A stretch of DNA of 64,000 nucleotides from Gammaproteobacteria bacterium. Lineage in GTDB: Bacteria; Pseudomonadota; Gammaproteobacteria; Legionellales; Legionellaceae. Below, piece after piece: positions 54,571 to 61,800 of the stretch; within the stretch, counting starts at the first letter, position 1, and every line of letters begins with the position of its first letter. The notes under the pieces are model-generated. The model was not told the DNA's origin. It worked only from the letters and a program-made list of their open reading frames with translations, and searched no databases. The translations under genes were made by a program, and so were the position numbers. The stretch spans positions 80,891-144,890 of the forward strand of contig JABDAB010000001.1 in NCBI GenBank assembly GCA_013289415.1, written 5' to 3'.

Positions 54571-56004
54571 TTAACCCGTAGGTGTTAACGTCACTTTAAA
54601 TACATAAGGTGAGCCGAATGAATCGGTTACAAAATTTGTATCGGGTACAGTACTTGCTATCCCACCGACGACATATCCAATGACAGTGGGCTTGCGAATG
54701 GCATCAAGGCTTAGCACTTTATTGGGGTACATGGGGATATTATTTGGAATAAAATATGCTCCAGCACCGAAGAGAAGCGGATTTCCCGGATTAACGGTTG
54801 TTGATGGGATAACGGGATACTGGCTGTCCATTAAATACTGGGTAAAATTGCCAGTACTGTCCATCTGTATAGTCGTTATCTGATTGATGAAAGGAATTAG
54901 CTGATCTACACCCAATACTCCATTGTCATAAAACTCATATGACATGCCACCGAAAAAAATGTCATACATGCTCTTATATTTTCTTGAATACAGGCCTGCT
55001 GTGGCGCAAACATATTGATTCATTCCTTGCTTGAACGTAGAGGGGGAATCAGGATCTGCCATGACTGGATTGCCAGCCTCATCTATCACTACGGGCACGG
55101 TCCAGACACCTGTTTCAGTAGTAAAAACGCCGGCATAAGCCACAAAACCATATTGCAGAAGATTGTTTACATTAAGCAGGACTGGCATAACATTTAGATC
55201 TCGACGTCGAAAGTCGGCATCTTGTACTTGTGGTTTTGAAGAGTAGATATTGACAGCTAATTGTCCGTTAGTATTGTTGATTTGAAATAGCCTTACTTGT
55301 TCACTATAAGCTCCATTGCTGTCGCTAGTATATTCACCCGTAAAATTTTGTCCAAAAATGAGTTGTGTTATGTTGCCTGACTTAAACATTTTTCCCCCCG
55401 TGATTTGAAAAATGGGGTTATAAATTTGACTGATGTTACTAACTACAGAATAACGTCCATTTCCGGGTTCTGTAACCCATTGGACTATACCTGGAAGATT
55501 GATGGCTGTTAAAACCGGTTTGGTTCCGAATCGTCCGCTATTTGTATCTATACCATAGCCACCCGTCATATACAGTGTCGTACCATCTTGATACCCTTGT
55601 GGACTGGTAACGGATAAGGTATCTATTTGTTGTTGACTCAAACCAGAGCTGGGGTCATTCAAGGAACGAGAGCTGATTATACCTGTGGTGGGGTTAACCA
55701 CATAAATATTCGTATTTTGATAGCCAGCTGGAAAAGAACCCACATCAGTAAATCCATGTAGACCATTTGTACGTCCTGCGATCAGTATCCAGAGCCCTTG
55801 GTATACTCCAAACACACCTGAGTGAAGGCCTACAGGCAATTGGATGTTGGTTTGTTCCAGGGCGACACTGAAGGGCAATGCTGACCCGGGTAAAATCTGA
55901 CTTAGATCATCGGTCTGATTGTCGGTCGTGTTGGCAGATGAAATTCCCGTTCCTAAAGCAAGATAAACGAGCACATAACCCAGCGTTTTACGTACATCTT
56001 TCAT
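54571..56004 (-). CDS. Secreted protein of unknown function, propeller-like
   Basis: The 477-aa product has a signal peptide (cleavage near ISSA). It then consists of repeated beta-rich stretches with GLWILIAGRTNGLHGF, TTLYMTGGYGIDTNSGRFG and MYDIFFGGMSYEFYDN. Such G-G-Y/Y-D-T patterns suggest a Kelch-like beta-propeller in the periplasm, outer membrane or medium. Residues DADFRRRDLNVM are encoded by a partial copy of the dispersed palindrome. The ATG overlaps the barrel gene's stop (TAATG), so the two are coupled and may work together. No known name. Confidence 0.65.
   Translation of the reverse strand: MKDVRKTLGYVLVYLALGTGISSANTTDNQTDDLSQILPGSALPFSVALEQTNIQLPVGLHSGVFGVYQGLWILIAGRTNGLHGFTDVGSFPAGYQNTNIYVVNPTTGIISSRSLNDPSSGLSQQQIDTLSVTSPQGYQDGTTLYMTGGYGIDTNSGRFGTKPVLTAINLPGIVQWVTEPGNGRYSVVSNISQIYNPIFQITGGKMFKSGNITQLIFGQNFTGEYTSDSNGAYSEQVRLFQINNTNGQLAVNIYSSKPQVQDADFRRRDLNVMPVLLNVNNLLQYGFVAYAGVFTTETGVWTVPVVIDEAGNPVMADPDSPSTFKQGMNQYVCATAGLYSRKYKSMYDIFFGGMSYEFYDNGVLGVDQLIPFINQITTIQMDSTGNFTQYLMDSQYPVIPSTTVNPGNPLLFGAGAYFIPNNIPMYPNKVLSLDAIRKPTVIGYVVGGIASTVPDTNFVTDSFGSPYVFKVTLTPTG
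55200..55220 (-). repeat. Partial dispersed palindrome copy
   Basis: GATCTCGACGTCGAAAGTCGG on + in this stretch keeps the core AGATCTCGACGTC of the element at 57935 and 21996, with a changed second arm. It encodes FRRRDL in the minus-strand gene 54571-56004. Confidence 0.5.
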
Positions 56005-56735
56005 TAAAAAATCCCTTTAAACCTATAATTAACGCCGATTGTACCTTGTACGATATTGTTTGAGATCTGGAAATTATCGCCCACATCATCAACACTCAAA
56101 TAAGCATTGGGTGTGATGACATCTAGCTTGAAGCGCGCAGAAATTGTTTTGGAAAAGGCATATTCAATACCGCCACCCACCGCTGTACCAAACGCTGTTT
56201 TACCGGTATTGAATGAGTGAAAGAATGGAATGCCATTCAGACTGGTCATATTGCCCGTAATATCTGCCCATGATAAACCCGCTGCCAGGAATAATAATGT
56301 TTTGTCTGTTGCTATACCGCCCATTAATTGCAGTAGATAGGCCTCCTTGAGTGCATTTTCGGCGCTCAGTTGATATTGAGCAAAAGAAGAACCATATTCC
56401 TGATTAAACGCAGCATTAGAAAAATTAGCACTGAATTCCAGACCATAAACGCCTGATGCGCGGGTTAGATCCAATTGACGACGATATCCGGCTTGTAACC
56501 CGCCGGTGAAATTGGGATCGGATACTTCCTGGATGGTGGCATAAAAAGAGGTGGCTTCAATATCAGTTACATTCATGGTGTGCTTCACCGCACCTGCATT
56601 GAGACCGGCATAAAATCCTGTCCAATTGTAGGGATCAGTGGTGGTGAGTGGCATAGCCAAGCTTATGGGAGAAAGTAACGAGGCACTAACAGATATTGCT
56701 GCGGTTATATTGCGCGCGGTTACAAATTGTTTCAT
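56004..56735 (-). CDS. Outer-membrane beta-barrel protein (OmpA-like/porin-type)
   Basis: The 243-aa product has a signal peptide (MKQFVTARNITAAISVSASL, cleavage near SLAMP). An eight-stranded barrel follows: YNWTGFYAGLNAGAVKHTM is the classic first strand, GGLQAGYRRQLDL and GTAVGGGIEYAFSKTISARFK are later hairpins, and it ends NYRFKGIF with terminal F. This fits small outer-membrane surface antigens (OmpW/Ail/OmpA-N type). It is first of a coupled two-gene operon with the propeller-like protein. No peptidoglycan-binding domain. Confidence 0.8.
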   Translation of the reverse strand: MKQFVTARNITAAISVSASLLSPISLAMPLTTTDPYNWTGFYAGLNAGAVKHTMNVTDIEATSFYATIQEVSDPNFTGGLQAGYRRQLDLTRASGVYGLEFSANFSNAAFNQEYGSSFAQYQLSAENALKEAYLLQLMGGIATDKTLLFLAAGLSWADITGNMTSLNGIPFFHSFNTGKTAFGTAVGGGIEYAFSKTISARFKLDVITPNAYLSVDDVGDNFQISNNIVQGTIGVNYRFKGIF

Positions 56736-56855
56736 TTATAAAATCCTTTTTTTTATGATCTACGAGAGCCATCGTTCAGGCCCGTACGATAGCGGAACAT
56801 TAGGCTAAAGGCAATAATGTCTATATTGTTAGTACGCTCTAATTACAGGGAAACG

Positions 56856-58694
56856 CTATTCCCGATGTCGTGCAATAATAGTTAAAGCAACCGTCGCTTG
56901 TCCACGAAGCACAACCATCTTAACCGGTTCTCCAATCCGCAATGCACTCAGAACATACGTATAATCATAAATATCATGGATCGTCTTTCCCGCTAACTTG
57001 ATAATCACATCATTCGGTTTGATACCGGCTTGTTCAGCTGGCGAATCTTTTGTTACGCCCTCGAGCTTCACGCCTGAAATATCAGCGCTGGTATAATTTG
57101 GGATGGTGCCTAGGTAAACTCTAAACCCGCGTCCGTGTCTATCGCCAGTCTTTGATACCTGCCGGAAATCAATCGCTTTTGGCTGTTTTTCAAGTGCCAG
57201 AATCAGATCAACCAACAGTTCTGTAATGTTTTTCATTCCCTCATAGTTCAGGGTGTCTGCTGTGTCACGAGGCGTGTGATATTCTTCATGTGATCCGGTG
57301 AAAAAATTAAGTGAAGGCACCCCATGCAGGTAAAAAGAAGTTGAATCAGTTGGCAAATAAGGGTCACTTTGTGAGATCAACGGGATAGCATGTTTCGCAT
57401 TGGCTTGCTCAATCAGCATGGGCCACATTGAACTGGAACCCGTTCCTTGTAGAGCGAGTTTCTCTCTAAAACGACCCACCATATCCAAATTAATATCAGC
57501 ATCAATCGCTGGATGTAACGAGTTATTTGTGGATTTTGTCATGAAATCCTGTACAAAATGAGCCGATCCAAGCAACCCTAACTCTTCTCCAGACCAAATG
57601 GCAAACAAAATATCTTTCTTTCCATGGAGTTTACCCAGCGTTTTCAACTGACTTAATCTTGCAGAAGCCTCTAAAACACTGGCTACGCCAGAAGCATTGT
57701 CGTCAGCTCCGGAATGAATCAAACCACTCAGCTCACCACGCCCTAAATGATCAACGTGCGCACTGACGACCATCATCTCTGCGGATGCTGCACCCAATTT
57801 AAGTTTTGCAAGCACATTACGCCCGCGTTGTTTGTTTTGCTCAATGTTGATTTGACCCATAATCTTGATGTCTGTTAACGAGGATGACACATCCTGTTGG
57901 CCCAAATCGAGTTTATCTTGCATTGTCTGTAGGGTCAGATCTCGACGTCCCGCGGGACGTCGGACTTCAAACTTTAGTAAATCATCCAGAGTTTTATCTG
58001 TCACCGACACCGCGACAATACCAGATCCCGACAGGGACGCATCAAAAGACAGAGGAATTAATTCATTGTTTACCTTTGAATTTGGACCACTCACAAAAAT
58101 AACGCCTTTCGCGCCATGATCGTGCGCTGTGAACACTTTATAGCGAGGGGAGGCATATTGATTTAAATGGCGCCGTTGTTCGTCAGTTATCTTTTCTGGT
58201 ATATATCTGAAAACAACAACCCATTTATCTTTGACGTTTAAGCCACTATATGAATCATAAGCCGGATGATTGCCTAAGGCAGGTGCTGTAATTCCATATC
58301 CCGCAAAAACCAGTTCAGTACTCTCAAAAGCAAGATTGTCCGAAAATGAGAGAGGGCGCCAATCACGCTCTAATATAAGATGTTTTGTCTCACCTTTTTG
58401 ATTTGTAATCGTGAACGAATTGCTTTTTCCTAATGAGACACCAGCCATAAAATCAAATGCTTGAAAAAATGTACCGTTGTCTCCAGCGGGTTCAAGTCCT
58501 AAATGATGAAACACATTCGCGACATATTGAGTAGCCAGTTTTTCACCCATAGTACCTGTGAGCCGGCCTTCCAGAGGATCAGAGGTTAAAAATTCGACAT
58601 GGGTTTTCAGATCTTTTTTAGAGAGGATCCTTTTTTTACTGCATGCGAGGCTGTCTTTCTCTGTGCTTGATGTTGCTGATGGCATGCCATACAA
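56856..58694 (-). CDS. M28 zinc aminopeptidase with PDZ domain, N-terminus frameshifted
   Basis: The 612-aa frame has PA-domain (about 125-260), M28 zinc-site motifs VVSAHVDHLG, HSGADDNASGVA, FAIWSGEELGLLG and NLDMVGR, then HEEYHTPRDTADTLN with the last His. The C-terminal PDZ domain (about 520-612) includes GIKPNDVIIKLAGKTI. It should be exported, yet this frame starts at MYGMPSATSS with no signal peptide. The missing signal peptide lies upstream in another frame (to 58813), joined at a T7 run (58631-58637 on +); one more base would fuse them. So this is either a frameshift mutant, a slippage-expressed gene or a sequence error. A full dispersed palindrome sits in the PA domain (RRPAGRRDLT). 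Confidence 0.85.
   Translation of the reverse strand: MYGMPSATSSTEKDSLACSKKRILSKKDLKTHVEFLTSDPLEGRLTGTMGEKLATQYVANVFHHLGLEPAGDNGTFFQAFDFMAGVSLGKSNSFTITNQKGETKHLILERDWRPLSFSDNLAFESTELVFAGYGITAPALGNHPAYDSYSGLNVKDKWVVVFRYIPEKITDEQRRHLNQYASPRYKVFTAHDHGAKGVIFVSGPNSKVNNELIPLSFDASLSGSGIVAVSVTDKTLDDLLKFEVRRPAGRRDLTLQTMQDKLDLGQQDVSSSLTDIKIMGQINIEQNKQRGRNVLAKLKLGAASAEMMVVSAHVDHLGRGELSGLIHSGADDNASGVASVLEASARLSQLKTLGKLHGKKDILFAIWSGEELGLLGSAHFVQDFMTKSTNNSLHPAIDADINLDMVGRFREKLALQGTGSSSMWPMLIEQANAKHAIPLISQSDPYLPTDSTSFYLHGVPSLNFFTGSHEEYHTPRDTADTLNYEGMKNITELLVDLILALEKQPKAIDFRQVSKTGDRHGRGFRVYLGTIPNYTSADISGVKLEGVTKDSPAEQAGIKPNDVIIKLAGKTIHDIYDYTYVLSALRIGEPVKMVVLRGQATVALTIIARHRE
57935..57963 (-). repeat. Complete dispersed palindrome in the M28 peptidase gene
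   Basis: CGACGTCCCGCGGGACGTCG (57943-57962) is a perfect 20-bp palindrome. It is preceded by TCAGATCT, shared with the copy at 21996. In the gene it encodes RRPAGRRDL in the PA domain, and appears to be an in-frame insertion. Confidence 0.8.
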
Positions 58695-58813
58695 CCTGAT
58701 CCTGTAAACATCGTGGTCTTCGAATGGTTGGTTGCAAATGCCAGTGGGGTTAACAGTGATGTAGCAAATAAGGCGGTGGTAACAACGGTGGCTTTAAAAA
58801 CGAATCCTTTCAT
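58607..58813 (-). pseudogene. Displaced signal-peptide exon of the M28 peptidase (or small CxxCH protein)
   Basis: AGGA precedes ATG 58813. The 68-codon frame encodes a good signal peptide (MKGFVFKATVVTTALFATSL, ending near LAFA) and then SGCMACHQQHQAQ before stopping just past the A7 run. The last codons overlap the M28 frame. An added A at the run would give HAVKKRILSKKDLKTHVEFL, a natural start of M28 aminopeptidases, so most likely this is the true 5' part. The CMACH motif resembles a CxxCH heme site, but lone use as a cytochrome is unlikely at this size. Confidence 0.7.
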
Positions 58814-58892
58814 ACTTGGGTTCCTGAGGTTGAGACAGATTATGAGCGCTGATATTTCATTTTATACGATTTTTTAGGACGGATCTATTCTG

Positions 58893-61800
58893 TCAATGCT
58901 TCACCCTAATTGACTGTTCCCGAATATCATCTGATTTCTCTGGCGCTTTGATCTCATCCAGTGCCCGTTTGTAATTAGCCATTACTTTGCGCTTCTTCCC
59001 AATCCCAATCAAAGGTGGACCGGTTTCAGGTATTTTCTCGGGAGAAAGCACAGTGATCCTTGATTTCAAATGATCATCAGCCATATCAATCAAGTTCCGA
59101 AAATTAGGCGCTGGTGTCAAGTTGTTTTTTACTGCATACGCCTTATTTTTTTCGTAAGCCGCAACCATGGAGTCAACTTCTGCTGGCTTGATGCCCTTAC
59201 TAAGTAAAATAGTCTTGATTTCATCGGTCGTGTATTCAGGCAATACGGTAGTGATGATGCGTCTTTGTAATGCTGTGCTGGGTGCTCGACGTCCTGCCAT
59301 GGTAATGGGATTTTGTGTGCCAATCACCATAAATCCGGGTTTAACAATAGTACCTTCTTTATGCTCAGGGTTTTTACCCATGAGCAAGTCATTCAGCAAA
59401 CGTTCCATCATGGGTGAGCTGTTGATTTCATCAATCAACACGACGGCACCTTCGTTAAATGCTTTAATGAGCAACTCTTTCTTCTCATTTAATGGCATGC
59501 TCACGGGCATACGATAAAATGGATTTTCCACGCTGGCGGGCGTTTTAAAGTCGTGCACTTCGGTGTAGTTGCGGGCGGTTAATGCAGCAACGATCAGTTC
59601 GCTTTTACCAATTCCTGACTCGCCCTCGATGATGATCCCGCCCAAACCACCGCTCTTCTGCTGCGGATTGAGCCCCGCTTCCTGCTCACGTCGCCATTGG
59701 CGCAAATCCAGCAGATCAGTGAGTTGTTGTGATATGACTTGACGTGATGGAGTGATAATAAATGTATTATCTCCGCCATATACATCCGACGATTGTGCAT
59801 TAATGATGTTTGGCTGATGCAGATCGGAATGTTTTGGCTTGAATGCCGCATCAAATAGAGTGCGCTTATCCAAAGGCACCAGGTTTTTAGCTAATTCATA
59901 GCTAAAATGTTCGACAATGGCACCCACATCCTGTTCAGGGTGTTGTTTGGCGCGTGTTATTGTGAGCAGCGCCATCATTTGCAACTCACGCGGTGAGATT
60001 AAAATGTCAGTAGTAGAACACTCACAGACAAAGCGATACACATCCAATATGCGATCAGTGAGAGGATCCATATCTATGTCTGTGCCGTCAAATACGGGCT
60101 TTAATATTTTTTCATAAATCACCGATGGTGGTAATGGGGGAAACAGCACGGCATTGCCATGACGTTTGAAAAACGGTGCTAATTTGCGTTCATCACCATA
60201 ATTTACAGGGTTTCCGGCGAACACCACTTTGTGATTTTCTGTCAGCTGGTGAAGTATTCCATTGATCAGCACGGTGGGAGGAATGTTAAACAAGCCTTCA
60301 AGTTCACTCCATTGGCGAGGACTTAAATTAGCTTCATCGAGAAACAGGATTTTTCGTTTATCAGACTTATCGTTAGCCCAAGCCAGAATGCTCGCCTCAG
60401 TGAGATATAACGCGTCGTTCTTGCATAGTTCTTTCTCTACAAGGGTGGTTTTGCCCGCACCGGACAGGCCGGTAAGAAATACACACGGTTCATGCTCAAG
60501 CATGGTATTGACACTCGCGAGCTGTGTATTGGTAAATGCCTCGCTCTCGGCGGCGCTATGTGCTTTATCGAATTTGGCCGTTGAGGTTTGCATACTGCCA
60601 GATAAGCTACTGCCAGATAAACTGTTCATGCCCAGCCATGCATCATCGCTGTTTTTTGCGAGAGGATTAGATTCTAAATAACGGCAGCGTGCCTTGAGTT
60701 GGCTCAAGGATTCTTTATCACATGTATCTGAGTCGATAAGATCTTGTAACGGTGAACCGGATAAGCATAATCTCTTTTCTTGCACAGTCACTGCATGAGC
60801 ATATCTTTTTGACGCAAACCTTGCGGTGTTTTCATCATTCGTCACTAAAACAAGCTGACTTTGGGTTTTGGTTCGCTCCCGTTCCAGCAAGACAGGTGCC
60901 AGCGCATCGAGAAGTTCAGGTGAAAAATCCCCTTTCAGGATAATGTTTTTATTTGCTTTCAGGATAATGTTTTTATTTGCAGCTAGCGCGATTGTTAGCG
61001 CAGAGTCTGACTGACTGAATTCAAACAGCAACGTGCTCTTGTTTAACTTGCCGTCCAGGCGAAGCAGTAAATCGGATGGGGTGCATTCAGAGACATCGAT
61101 TACGTCGTATACGGTGTTCGAGTTCGATTTGGTCAGCATTGCGACCGTGGTGTCTGTGTCGGTGCTGATGATTATGGAATCATTGGTGGCATTATTTTGC
61201 ATCCAGTTTTCAATGAAGGGAGCCATTTGCGGCTCGGATACTGCATCTGGCGAAACGATGACGGCTCCCAATGCCTTAGGAAGCTCCACTCCAGGCGCGC
61301 AATGCACAGTTAACGTCACATTCAATCGTCTGCATTCATCCAGCACCATTGCCCATGCATCAGCACTTAACGTGCGGGTAACATTGACGGTAAGTTGCGA
61401 GTCCTTGTGCAACTGAAGCACCCCTAGCATTTTCATCAACTTATCGCCATCAAGGCTATAGCGCCCGAAAAAATCACTAAGGATGCCTGGGTTTAACACC
61501 GTTGCCTCAGGACTAACAGAAAGCCCTGCTTTCGCTTCTGATACGATTTTTTTGAAATTACCCCAATCATAAGCATCAGTCTTTGGGCGTGTGATCCGGA
61601 TGTTATCAGGAATTTGAACCCTACTACCGCCATGTCTAATTCCACTTGACATGGCTTGTTGCCAAAAGCGCTCAAATTTTTTATCGCCCCACAAACCGTT
61701 CTGGATTTCAATGGGTTGTCCAGTTTTAATCGCCTTGACCAGCTCGCCTTCGCTAAACGTCAATGAATCACCATCTAGCTCCCAGCGTCCCAATAACCGA

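Noticed and set aside
58607..58813. Independent small c-type cytochrome from the CMACH motif
   Set aside because: The frame is short, lacks an axial Met region and reads directly into the M28 protease if one base is added; the signal-peptide explanation is simpler.
59281..59300. Further copy of the dispersed palindrome (GCTCGACGTCCTGCC)
   Set aside because: It encodes the AGRRAPS sensor loop of the AAA domain, which is conserved by function, so the likeness is probably chance.
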